A stretch of DNA of 64,000 nt from Maniola hyperantus. Its lineage: Eukaryota > Arthropoda > Insecta > Lepidoptera > Nymphalidae. Within the stretch, counting starts at the first letter, position 1; every line of letters starts with the position of its first letter. Below the pieces are notes generated by a model. It was given only the letters and a program-made list of their open reading frames with translations. It did not search any database and was not told the origin of the DNA. The translations under genes were made by a program, and so were the position numbers. Location: positions 7,192,001 to 7,256,000 of the forward strand of contig NC_048555.1 in NCBI RefSeq assembly GCF_902806685.2, in the 5' to 3' direction. Shown here in pieces: positions 35,336 to 46,300 of the stretch.

Positions 35336-35577
35336 ACTAGCTTATGCTCGCGATTTCGTCCGCGTGGACTATACAAATTTCAAACTCCTATTTCAGCCTC
35401 TTAGGGGTTGAATTTTCAAAAATCCTTTCTTAGCGGATGCCTACGTCGTAATAGCTATCTGCATGCAAAATTTCAGCCCGATCCGTCCAGTAGTTTGAGC
35501 TGTGCGTTGATAGATCAGTCAGTCAGTCAGGCAGTCAGTCAGTCAGTCAGTCACTTTTTCCTTTTATATATATAGAT
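35336..35577 (+). repeat. Lepidopteran dispersed repeat, GATCAGTCAGTCAG type
   Basis: CTTATGCTCGCGATTTCGTC, TTCAGCCCGATCCGTCCAGT, GTTTGAGCTGTGCGTTGATA and tandem TCAG. Other copies: 13624-13830 (-), 18826-19025 (+), 21355-21570 (+), 57953-58548 (+, split) and 63180-63345 (-). Confidence 0.75.
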
Positions 35578-35736
35578 AATATTGATAGCAATAAAATGAT
35601 AGCATTATCATGCAAAATGATAGCATTGTCATTTTATAGTTTTAAAGTATTATCAAGATATTAAAATATATTTGCACAAAAATTCTCGCAGACACAGACC
35701 CGATAAGTGCATCTAAGTATTCATTCCTTGTAAAAA

Positions 35737-35940
35737 ATGACATCTTTACCCCTAGGAACTATTAAGAATTACAATGTGCAACAGTTAAGGGAAGAATCTC
35801 CATTCGTGTTTACGATTCTCAACTTGACAAATTCACTAACTAATCTTTTCCTTGGTGCAGTGGCAATGAATTATTTTGTTTATGCAAACGCGGTTCAATT
35901 AAATTATGTTTCACAGCATATTTATTTATGCGTCTTCGGG
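35737..35940 (+). CDS. CYB561D-like exon 1
   Basis: 68 codons from ATG to VFG before GTAAGT. Holds the cytosolic N-terminus, the first hydrophobic helix (FVFTILNLTNSLTNLFLGAV) and H61 in SQHIYLCVFG. Confidence 0.85.
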
Positions 35941-37472
35941 GTAAGTACAAAAATCATCCTATGTATAATGCGTAAAAAATGAGTTCTCACGCGCCATTTT
36001 AAATTGTCAAATCATGTCAAAACTACTTATTTTAAAGGTGGAACCGTACCTACTTTTGAGATGACGGTTGGCATATAGAGTTAAAATGGCGTGGAAGACT
36101 CATTTTGTACGGAACTTTACATATGTATCAACTATCAACTTCGATCAATTTTATGGACTACGTGTTTTTTAAACCGGTCAAGTGCGAGTCGGATTCGCAC
36201 ACTAACATATTGTACAAGATATTGTAACGGCTATATTACGGCGGGAGACAGTGGACGCCTTATGATGATGATGATGCTAAACCAGTTATTGAGATTTATG
36301 TTAGCGTTTCAACTATCGTGAGTGATTTCCATTATAAATACATAATATAGATGATCCCGGCTATACTCACGTGGTTAGTCAACGTAAGCCCGACTAGTTT
36401 CAAACCCATAAGTGGTAATTTTTCACAGGGACTCAGCTCGCAACGCAGCGCGGTTGAGACTGCGTGCTGCGTGCGTGCGTGCGTGCATTAGGCACCGTGC
36501 TCATGGTGTCCTACCCACGACTGATAACGTTGTCTTAGCTTGAAAAAGCATTTTCCACACTGAGGGTGGCATCCATCCATAAGATTGTGCATTGTCACAA
36601 TTGAAATTCGAGTGGCGGCTAAGATCGCTTCTCGTATCTACTACTCGTACTGCGTAGGTACTAACCACGAGTAGGTACAGCCGGGATCATCTATATTTGT
36701 ATTGAGATTTATCTTTATAATTTCCAGTACGTCATTCTAATGCCACAAGCCATACTGAGCATCAATATTCACACAGGCTGGGCCAGAGCCTTCAGTTGCG
36801 AAAACAAGAAGAGAGCTATACACTACATTCTGCAACTCGGTGGTTCCATGCTAGGCTTAGCGGGTTGCACTAAAATAATGGCGGTTCATTCTCGTACATT
36901 TTATCGTGATATGCCGGCACACGCTTATCTTGGTAAGTTTTTTCATCAATTATCTCGGAGGAAAGGAGGCGTTCAGTCTGTTCTGTGTATCTGTTCAGGC
37001 GTTTAGAAGCTATGGTGTAATAAAGAAACTGACATATGTACGGTCGGCCTCAGAATTCGAGTAGCAGTTCCATAAAACTGGTCCAAATCAGACCTGCTTA
37101 TTATACTTACCTACTCTTAGCGGAATGATCTAGTAGGATGTAAGATGTATTCAGGCTGATTAATGAATGTTTTTTTTATTTGCCATTCCAGGTCTCTTTG
37201 TGATGTTGCTAACAATACTAAATCTGATTGGCGGAGTTGTTAACTTGAACTCATCAAAAATCTGCCTAAAGAAAAACTTTCTTAAAATAGCCCACTCTAC
37301 TTTAGGCTTTTTAACAATAATATTCGCATTCACGGCTATGCTTTTGCCAGCTAAAGGAAATATTGGAGATTATTATAATTCAACAAATGAAATTTTATTC
37401 CTTTGTCTTGTAATTATATCTGTAATATTAATTCTTGCATCACCGATTATGAGTGCACGTAAGCTAGTATAG
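35737..37472 (+). CDS. Cytochrome b561 domain protein, CYB561D1/D2-like, 3 exons, 229 aa
   Basis: Exons 35737-35940, 36728-36932 and 37192-37472 join in phase 0 and phase 1 to give 690 nt including the stop. The family forms six-helix membrane proteins that pass electrons across a membrane through two b haems. Four haem-ligand histidines fall at H61, H100, H133 and H171; the 39/33/38 spacing is close to that expected. Sequence marks are KKRAIHYILQ, HAYLG and KIAHSTLGF. The length suits the short CYB561D group rather than the ascorbate-reducing CYB561 proper. It sits between the converging 3' ends of genes A and B but shares no sequence with them. AATAAA hexamers lie at 38023 and 38093. The exact substrate cannot be told from sequence. 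Confidence 0.88.
35980..36111. mobile_element. Foldback MITE, TTCTCACGCGCCATTTTAA family, copy 1
   Basis: GTTCTCACGCGCCATTTTAA, and inverted TTAAAATGGCGTGGAAGACT; inner ATCATGTCAAAA/TTTTGAGATGAC arms. In intron 1 of the CYB561D-like gene. Confidence 0.65.
36347..36694. mobile_element. MITE with ATAGATGATCCCGGCT ends
   Basis: 348 bp with about 33-bp inverted ends (ATAGATGATCCCGGCTATAC; CAGCCGGGATCATCTAT). Its right end is about 30 bp from exon 2 of the CYB561D-like gene. Confidence 0.75.
36728..36932 (+). CDS. CYB561D-like exon 2
   Basis: Acceptor TTTCCAG, donor GTAAGT, phase 1 out. Encodes YVILMPQAIL, the basic KKRAIH100 segment and H133 in PAHAYLG. Confidence 0.9.
37192..37472 (+). CDS. 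CYB561D-like exon 3
   Basis: Follows TTTGCCATTCCAG. Encodes two hydrophobic helices either side of KIAH171STLGF, and a last helix ending SARKLV then TAG. Confidence 0.9.
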
Positions 37473-37630
37473 TTTTAATTCCTCAAGAAAAGTAACGCAA
37501 CAGCCGCCAGAAGTATGTTTTTTCAGGAGGTAGATACGGGCCTAAGATGAACAGAATGTTATCCGCGGAGGACTAAAATTAATCACAAGAACTGCATTGT
37601 ACAATGCATACGATGGACGAGGGATGTAGG

Positions 37631-37941
37631 CAAAGGCGTCTTTACCTATGGTGCAGGGTGTGCGGCGCACACGGGCGCCGGGTTCTAAGGGGGCGCCGAG
37701 CGCCCTCTAATGCGACACCTCCAAAGATGCGTCGATGCCGGCGCTCTCAAAGACCCTGCGCTCGTTTTATGGCCGACGCCGTCATAATTTAAAATCATCA
37801 TTTAAAATTGCACCATTTGCATCCGAATTTCCGTTTGAAAATATAACTGTTAGTATTCCATTTTGACCCTGCTCCTACTAGACTAGAGGGCGCCAGGGTA
37901 CTGGTTGCACACGGGCGCCACAAGGGCTAGAGACGCCTCTG
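37631..37941. mobile_element. hAT-like foldback element
   Basis: Ends CAAAGGCGTCTTTACC and, inverted, CAGAGGCGTCTCTAGCCC, with an inner CACACGGGCGCC block on each side. Possible diverged 8-bp duplication (GATGTAGG/GATGGGAC). Confidence 0.55.
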
Positions 37942-38196
37942 GATGGGACGATTAAGTAAGTAGTAAAAGGCCACTAAATACTACGACTAAATAGTAGTAG
38001 AGGATTTTTGTCCTCTGCGGACAATAAAATACTCAGTCATCTGCACAGGCTCTAATGCGAGTGACGTAAGAGGTAATGTTCTTGAAAAAGAAAATAAAAC
38101 AATTTTTGTGTTTTATTATATTATAAACTCATTTTATTTGTTATCTATTTACATTATCAGTACAAAATATCTGGTGTATAATGGCTTTTTATTTAT

Positions 38197-38607
38197 ACAG
38201 GCTGTAATTAGAATGCTAGCAAAACTTAACGCTATTATTATAACCTAAAGTAGGTACAATCCAATACTAATAACCATTTGCCTTAGAGGTACTTGTAGTT
38301 TTAGTGATTTAATATTTTTCAAACCCGCAATGTACAGAGGGCAAATTCGGGTTTCAAGCCCCGCCTACGACACGGCATTGAGCCCGCGCCCTCTATCTAT
38401 GCAACGTTCGTTGGCTTCTGGCGTCAGTCAGATGATTTTTGTTATATGCAATGTTGTACTACGTAGTAGTACTTGCAAATTCTTTGTATGCAATACATTG
38501 CGAACTTGTCAAATATATAGGTTTTTTTTTCAGTTTTTTGGTATTGTAATCATAAGTAGGTACTATGACCTGTCGTCGCTTTAGCTAGCGTTCTAATCAC
38601 ACCCTGT
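38197..38607. mobile_element. MITE, ACAGGGTGTAACC family, copy 4
   Basis: Most diverged copy: ACAGGCTGTAATTAGAATG at the left and TTCTAATCACACCCTGT at the right. It follows the CYB561D-like gene. Confidence 0.65.
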
Positions 38608-38802
38608 CTGTTATATATGTGTATTATAATTCATCAACTTCTGTATCATATTATTCATGTAAGAAAGCTCAACCCAGACTAAAGGACAATCATTTCGACA
38701 GCAATTACTAGCGGCTTTTTGATCTCGTGAGAGTTGTATCGAGCTGATTGTGCTTGGGCAGCTGGTAAGACACCATGTCATGACGACAGCGACGCTTGCG
38801 TA

Positions 38803-39010
38803 AAGGTAGACTTGCGTGGCTCACGGCTCTACGGTCGCAGCGAAGCAATGGACGCGGCACGGTTTTCAAGTCCGCTGCCGCTCCCAAGCCCCTTGAGTTA
38901 GAGACGTGCGCCAGCGCTATGTACCTATTTTCATAGTGTGTATTGTTGCGCCAACCGCGGCGCAAAGCGTACTTCAATCGCTTCGACCGTGACCCACGGA
39001 AGTCTACCTT
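38803..39010. mobile_element. Foldback MITE with TAA flanks (Harbinger-like)
   Basis: Inverted ends AGGTAGACTTGCGTGG and CCACGGAAGTCTACCT, bordered by TAA on both sides. The open frame spanning it on the - strand (38708-39034) is composed of the foldback itself. Confidence 0.6.
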
Positions 39011-39380
39011 AACTGTTCGCGGGAACTGCAGCATCTAGAGATTTATAATATTATAAGGAACTAAGTATATGAATCGTGTCACATTGTGAAGGATTCTCGT
39101 GCCTCCACAGTGTGACCGCATTTTTAATACAAGGCCTAACCCCAAAGTTTAAACTACAGTTGTAACGGAAATCACCTCCGATTGGCTGACACTATTATTT
39201 ATAATTTTTATGAAATAGTTTTTACCTTCTACCGCACCGCAGTCCCGTCGTTGCCACGACCCGTGCAATTGGGTTGAAATATCGACAAATAAAAACATCT
39301 AATTAATCGTGGTATGTACCCGTTATCTACATTAAAATATGTTTTAACTTTACTTCAAGACTAAATAATTTTTAAATAAG

Positions 39381-39469
39381 TACATATCAAATATTGCGGA
39401 ACCGCTCCAGGTGCGATACCCAGGGAGAAGAGGTTCAAATCCTGCCGTTTCCGCAATTTTTGATATGTA
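39381..39469. repeat. Hairpin with tRNA-like loop
   Basis: 21-bp arms with one mismatch (TACATATCAAATATTGCGGA and its inverse) around a loop that contains GGTTCAAATCC, a perfect-looking tRNA B-box/T-loop. Too short for a normal tRNA and without a clear D-arm. Confidence 0.65.
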
Positions 39470-40088
39470 TTAAAAGTTACTCTCACACTATGCCTACAGA
39501 ATGCACAGATGTACCAATAATGCCATTATTTCAGCCGCAATCAAAACAATTGTGATTATTGCGTTGTGATAATCACAACTTTGTTGTTGACCGTGTTAGC
39601 CTCCCAGTTCCTTTAAATTAAAACTTATAGAATAGCTGATTTGGACCCGCTGCCGTCTTCTGTCTCTGTAGAGTGTAGTAGTATAGACCTTAAATTTACT
39701 TTTACCTTAGAAACATAAATTAAATATCACACCGAAACATATCGATTAATTTCAATGAACTGTGAAAAATAGCTTCTTAATACTTAATGTGTAATATTAA
39801 TGTAATGTAATGTTATTTACTACGGCTATCTTGTATCGGCACGGACGTGTTAAAATACTAAAGATTATTCGAAAACTTTAATTGTTCGTCAAAGTATCTT
39901 TAAAATCGATATTATTATTGTAATAATTAATATTTCAGGTATAAATCCTAAAATTTACAGATCTGAACTCAAAGTTCAGTGTTCCGCATGTACTTAGGTA
40001 ATTGCTTATTTGACTGTCGCGTTCGTGTTTTTTTGAATGGTACCTAATGATCTGTAAGGTGAAATTTATAATCTGCAAAAACATGTTA

Positions 40089-40094
40089 TTTATT
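40089..40094 (-). terminator. Candidate polyadenylation signal of gene B
   Basis: AATAAA on the - strand about 140 nt after the gene B stop codon. Distance and orientation fit; no transcript support. Confidence 0.4.
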
Positions 40095-40232
40095 GTAAAA
40101 AATTAAAATTCTGAAAGTTAATAATTTTGAGTAAAGAGCCAAGAGTTTATATCTATAGCTTGCATTGAACGCAGAACTCTGTAAACAGAAGTCTCGACCG
40201 TTGAAAGTAGGATCGTCATCTTGGTTGATCCC

Positions 40233-40336
40233 TTATGGTACGTTGCATGAATCACAACAGTTTTGTATGTAATATTTATAATGACAAAGCCTCGCTTGAA
40301 CGGCGAGAGCACAGTTCGGCAATTTGTCTTCACAGT
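40233..40336 (-). CDS. loh: Gene B last exon: PLAC domain and stop
   Basis: Acceptor TTTCTTTACAG. Encodes CEDKLPNCALAVQARLC, then HYKYYIQNCCDSCNVP and TAA. All six PLAC cysteines align with gene A. Confidence 0.92.
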
Positions 40337-43300
40337 CTGTAAAGAAAGAAAAAATTTAAAATAAATACCTATTTTTATTTCTTATTTGAGCTAATAAAAT
40401 ATAAAAACATGAAATGTTAAAAGAAGCCTTTTTAGTCTCGTATTCCTCAATTAGTTATATTATAGATATGTGGTTAGTTTTGTTAGTTAGTACATATTTT
40501 CCCTAATTTTCCTAAGTTAGTAGGTATCGACTATGGTTAGTAAGTGGCCACGTTGTGTTATAGAACTTTACCCGCATGGGGTCCATCCCCATTCGCGTAA
40601 AAGCCCGCCACAACCTCTTCCACTTCTCCCTGTCCTTACCCAGATACAACCAGTTCTTCTCTGCAGTTTGTATTATCTCGTCAGACCACCGTGCACCGTT
40701 TAAATGGCCTTCCAACATCCCTTTTGCCAATTGATTGCTTATTTGTCATCGAAAAGGTTATTTGTGTTATTACTTTTAATTACTGTGTTTTAAATTACCT
40801 TTTTTAATGCTAATTGTAGTAATACTTCTTTGAGTTGTTGGAGTTTCAGTGACAGCCTTTTGAGACTCTGAAACATGAATAGAATAGAATAGAATAGAAT
40901 GTTTTTTTTATTCATGTAAACTTTTTAAAAGTGCTTATGAATAGTCAGGTAGTTGTTTTAACATTTCTAAAAAATATTACGGGAATTAATTTAAATGAAA
41001 GTTAAAAATAGTAGCGATAAATGTTTACGAGGAAGGATCAAGGAAAAATCTAAAATGTTAAAGATATAGGCTGATATTTAGTAGTTCTGGGCACATTGGG
41101 TATCATAGTATAACTTTAGATAGGTAGAGTAATGATGTCGCAAAATGAAGAGGCGCCAAGAACGTTAGTACTTATAAAGTTGGTTTCCCAAAAATACACA
41201 GAGTAGAACCTGATAAAACAGAGTAGAAGCGGTCGATACATGTCGAACTCCTTTTTACAGCCTACAATAGAGAGAAATGGCGTAAGATGTTGAGGGAAGA
41301 GAGGGAATGATATCTGGAGGGAGCCACGATCTTCAAAGCTGACGAATCAATGCTAGAAGAAAGGTTCTATAGACGTTTGCCAAGCGCATTGGACAAAATA
41401 TGACGTGACTTCGATAAATGTGTATTTTTCTTACCTATCGCCAGCTGCGGTGGCAGTGTGGCCTCTGCACACTTGGGCTCGCAGGGTCGATGCGCGTGCG
41501 GTCGTGGCGAAGGACACTCAATATCACTTGCAGCTGCATTGTCGCCACGTGCGCATACTACTGTCCTTCGCTGGACACCGACTTCAAGGGTGCAATTGCC
41601 TGTACACTGTAACAACAGCCTACACTTGGGTACAAGAAAAACTTTCATGTTTCAGTACCGACAGATTTTATACCATTTATTTCATTTCTTGCTAATGTAC
41701 GTAAATACGTATTGCTTAATCTTAAGTCAGAAGTTAGCAATATATGTCTAAAGCTCATAGGCTCAGACACGGGCTGAAAATTTTGTAAAGATGTACCTAC
41801 TCGTGTTGTACCTATTCTTCTTCTTTACAATCCCTCCCATAGAGATAAGTGCGTCCCTGTCCACTTCTTATGTTTTCATTATTACTGTTACTAATTTTTG
41901 GTTCAAATAAAATTTTTATTTATCTGTCGCATAAATTAACCAACGTTAGTAAATTTTTAAGTGTGCTGCTACATGGCACGCCTGTATAGGTGATTTTTTT
42001 AATAACTAGTGACGATCCTATCTACCTTTAAAAATAAATCTATACCTATACTAACTAACTACCTAACCTAAACCTTTACCTATATTGTAAATGAATGCAT
42101 ACGATCAGAACTGACAACGAGCTAACCTTGAAGAGCTAACTATGTTTTATAGAACTAGGTTAAAATAGCATAATAACAAAGGTCTCGCTATCAGATTTAT
42201 CTAAATTACCTACATACCTGACCCCATTCGCTGGTATACCAAATTGGAGGACATTCACCACCGCAGTTTCTCTCATGTTCAGGCTTTGGCTCCTTGCAAG
42301 CTGAGTCACGAAGATGTCTTCCAGTGCCACCAATACACAAAACTCCACGAATTTGTTTCCCTCCGCATGAAGACGTACATGGGGACCAGTCGCCTAAAAT
42401 AAACAAAATCAAATTTATGACAGATGCAATTTAAATAAAAGAAATAATGAAAAAAGGGAATTACACGACCTTTGATAGAGATTTATTTTTATTTATTTAT
42501 TTTATTTATTTTATATCTAATTAGAACGGCAGTGCCACTTACACTAACTAGATGATTAATAATAAATTTAAATACAAATAAAGGTACAAGAAAAAAGACA
42601 TAAAATACAAAACGATAAAAGATCAAAGAATTTTGAATATGTACGCTGAGAACATTGAATGACATATTCATGCAATGCTCTCAGCGTACTTCAGTAACTC
42701 CCGAACCAGTATTATAGACCCATCATTAAATGGGTCCCATTGAGCATTATTGTCCAAAAGCGCGTTGAATGATGCTAATGAACGGGGTATAGGTGACATA
42801 GATCTAGCAACAGTGCGATGATGTGGGACCACGAAAAGTTTATTTTTTCGTGGACGAAGATTACTGTTGGATTCAGGGACACGTATGCGACACAGTTGGT
42901 TATGAAGTTCTGGAGCATTAACATCTCCTCGCAAAATTTGACACATAATTTTGAGTTGGTCGCAAATGCGTCTGACCTCCAGGGAGTTGAAACCTAAGCA
43001 ACCTAACAGAAATTTGGTTGGGTATAGGAAAGAATAATATCCATAGCAACGTTTATACAGGTATCTTAGGAAGGCCTTTTGTACTTTTTCTAATATAAGC
43101 CCGTACTTTGCCTCGTACGGATGCCAGACACAGGTGCTTGTTTCGAGCTTGCTTCGGACTAAGGCGTAATATAGTAATCGTATTACCAAAGGACTATGGA
43201 ACTCCCGAGAGTTGCGTAGTACAAATCCTAATCTTCGAAATGAGTCAGCTGCTACGGTGTTAATATGGTCATGGAAGGTCAATTTTTTATCAAAAATTAC

Positions 43301-46300
43301 ACCTAGGTCTTTTATGTTCTGTACTCTGGGAATAGGGATTCCATCCATTTTATATTCATGTATCAAAGGATACCGAACTTTACCAAAGGTCATAACTGAA
43401 CATTTGTCACGATTGAACTCCATTTTGTTCGCTTTACTCCAGTGATATACAGCTGTAAGATCGCATTGCAACTTGAGACAATCTTCGATAGAAGTAATTT
43501 CGAATATAAGTTTTAGGTCATCTGCATATAGCAAGCATTTTGCATATTTTATAGATTCTGGAAGATCGTTTATCATGATTAGGAAGAATAGAGGTCCTAA
43601 GATAGAGCCCTGGCTTACACCGGATCGCGTATGATATGGTTTAGACTCATATATGCCATATCGAACGAATTGCTGACGGTCACGGAGGTAGTCTGATAAT
43701 ACATGTAGGAGCTGAGGAGAAAGACCAATAGCACTGAGTTTTTTTAGAAGAATATCGTTATTAACTCTATCAAAAGCTTTGCGGTAATCAAAATAAAGTG
43801 CATCTGCTTGATGGCCTCTATCTAGGCAGGACGATATGTATTCAGTAGCTGTTAATAAGTTGGAGTTGACAGACTTCTTAATCCTAAATCCATGCTGTTC
43901 GTCACATAGTAAATTACTGATTTGCCGGCTTATCTCTCTATGCACAATTCTTTCAAATACCTTGGCAGGCGTTGAGAGAATAGCTATGGGCCGAAATTCC
44001 TCTACGGACGTCGTACCGGTTTTTTTAGGTATTGGTGTAACTCGGGTCAGCTTCCATTGAGAAGGATATTGTCCAGTCTTTAAGATTAAATTAAGTACAT
44101 GACAAAGAGGGAGACTAAGATATTTACTACACATTTTCAAAACATCAGCTGGTAAGTTATCTGGTCCAGTTGCGCAATTTACCTTCAGTTTATCAATGCC
44201 ATATTTTATGTCCGTCACTGTAAACTTTGGGATGTGGCATATAGTACTATTTAGCTTGCCATCATTTAGACATGCCTCAACTACACGTAACTTTGGTACA
44301 TCAGGAAGAAATACGTTTGCAAAGAAATTCGCAAAAGCTTCGGCCGCATCTACTCCTTTATGCATAGAACCATTAAATGTAACGTTAGGTTCAAATCCAC
44401 CTTTAGACCGCAAGCTACTGATATAGTCCCAGAAACATAGAGGATTGGTTTTAATGCTTCTTTCAGCACGCCTTATATAATCATCATATGCTTCTGTGAT
44501 ACAAGCCTTCAAATTTGACCTAATTTCTGAAAACCTGGAGTAAGTTTCAACACATTTGGTTTTAATCCATCTTGTATGCAATTTTAATTTCAATTTTGTA
44601 TCGCGTATAATACTACTTGTAAACCAAACTGGATAGCGTTTAATAGTACTTTTTTTTCTACTCTTTTTAGAGATGCACGAATCAAAAACATCATACATGA
44701 TGTTATAGAAACAAGTTGTCGCTGACTGTACATCAGTTGCGCCCAAAAGACCATCCCAAGACACTGAAGACAATAGAGTTACAAGTTGCTCGTGGTCACA
44801 TTTTCGGAAACTCCAATCTCTGGAGGAGCTTATATTACTAGGCTCCAATCGTTCAGAGTGTTTGGCTGCACGAGTATTAATTTTGATGTTAAGAGGAGGA
44901 TGATATAAGTCAGGTGGAACCATTCCCTCCGTGATAAGATGTAAATTGATAACAACACTCAAAAATGAATAAAATTCCAATAACATAAATAAGATAAGAG
45001 TAGTGTTGTAGATAGGAGAGAAATGAACCATATAAAATTTGTCTCTCACATACTTATCACATTGTTATAATTTACAGAATTTTGTTTTTTTTTAGATTTA
45101 AGTTTATTAATAGTTTATTTGTTAACCATTGATATAAAATAAAATTATAATACTATAATATTTACAGAAATCATAATTTACACGATAAAAAATTAAAAAA
45201 GAATTAAGAAAATAATTTTATAAATAATAAATAAACTGTTAGTAAATTTTAGAACTCGATACGACGAGGAAGTTTAAAACTAGCTATGTCGCAAATTATA
45301 GATAAAATAGAATTAAGGATACTTAAATAAAAATTCAAGAAATAGTGAAATTACCTGTAAACCAATGTCCACTATGCGCGTCACAAGTCAATCTAGGAGA
45401 GCAAGTACGAGATTGTTCGGGAGAATTTCGAGGACACCCGGAAGGATCAGCACATCGAACTGCTCTGGTCTGTAAACCTCCCCCTACACACCAGCCTACA
45501 CACTGCAAACATTTATTACTATCATATTACCTAAAAAGATAAATCTGATATTTCTAACTTCCAAAGCAACATAAAGTAGTTCGTAACACTATGTAAATAT
45601 GGTAGTCGATTACATACTCGACGACAATCTCTCACGCTCCTTGAACTGCACCTCGTATCCTAAGCCTAGGAGTAAATTCTGTGACAGAAATCAAACGACG
45701 GTTGGAGATTTTTCACTTAGCTGACTGGCATATACATCCTATGATTTCTATATCACAAAGTTGTTGAGGCAAATATAAATAAGGAAACTTTTACACAACA
45801 ATTTACTTCTTACCTCAGACCAATCAGTTTGAAGCCAGCCTCCAACTCCAGTATTGAAACTGTATTCAGGTCCTAACTCAGTATCTGACGAGTTCACAGC
45901 TATAGTATATACTGGCCCATCTCTAAAGGTGTCGGTCTGAAGTCGTGGTTTACTGCGTTCGACTTGTCTTATTCCTGGTGTAAGACCACAATCTGGTATT
46001 TTACACGTTTCTGTAGTAGTTGGTTTGGGTGCTGGACATTTTTGATCGCTAACCTACAAAAATTTTACCATTATAGTTGTAGTGCTAATGAGAGGTGTGT
46101 TGTGACGTCTATAGAATCTTTAGAATACACACTAAAAACTGTAGAGAAAAAGGATATAAAAAGGTAGATATAATTACCAAAGCAGAATTGCTCTACCTTT
46201 TGGTACTTATTTATAACGTAATGATAAGGTTACATCATAAACTCAGATTTAAAAGATATTAGACAAAACATACCTTCGTAATACCTCTAGAATGATCTTG

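Larger units (their letters stand above)
30224..35736. other. Interval between gene A and CYB561D-like gene
   Basis: First ~500 bp is likely gene A 3' UTR. 30.7-32.7 kb has no recognisable repeat or frame. Beyond that come foldback elements, LINE relic, SINEs S2 and S3, MITE copy 3 and a dispersed repeat in close succession. Confidence 0.6.
37473..40232. other. Interval between CYB561D-like gene and gene B 3' end
   Basis: Holds the likely CYB561D 3' UTR (to ~38.1 kb), interrupted by a foldback element, then MITE copy 4, a Harbinger-like element and the tRNA-loop hairpin. 39.5-40.2 kb shows nothing further. Confidence 0.6.

Noticed and set aside
35520..35555. Short tandem TCAG units resembling an array
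   Set aside because: Four-base microsatellite inside a dispersed repeat; not a CRISPR array, which would need longer repeats with unique spacers.
37604..37792. 62-codon Arg-rich frame after the CYB561D-like gene
   Set aside because: Lies inside the hAT-like foldback element at 37631-37941.
38708..39034. 108-codon basic protein frame on the - strand
   Set aside because: It spans a foldback element whose arms pair with each other; no family resemblance.
40337..41434. Search for a gene B counterpart of gene A exon 9
   Set aside because: No phase 1-1 segment with good splice sites and similar basic Gln-rich coding was found; LINE debris occupies part of the interval. Not proof of absence.
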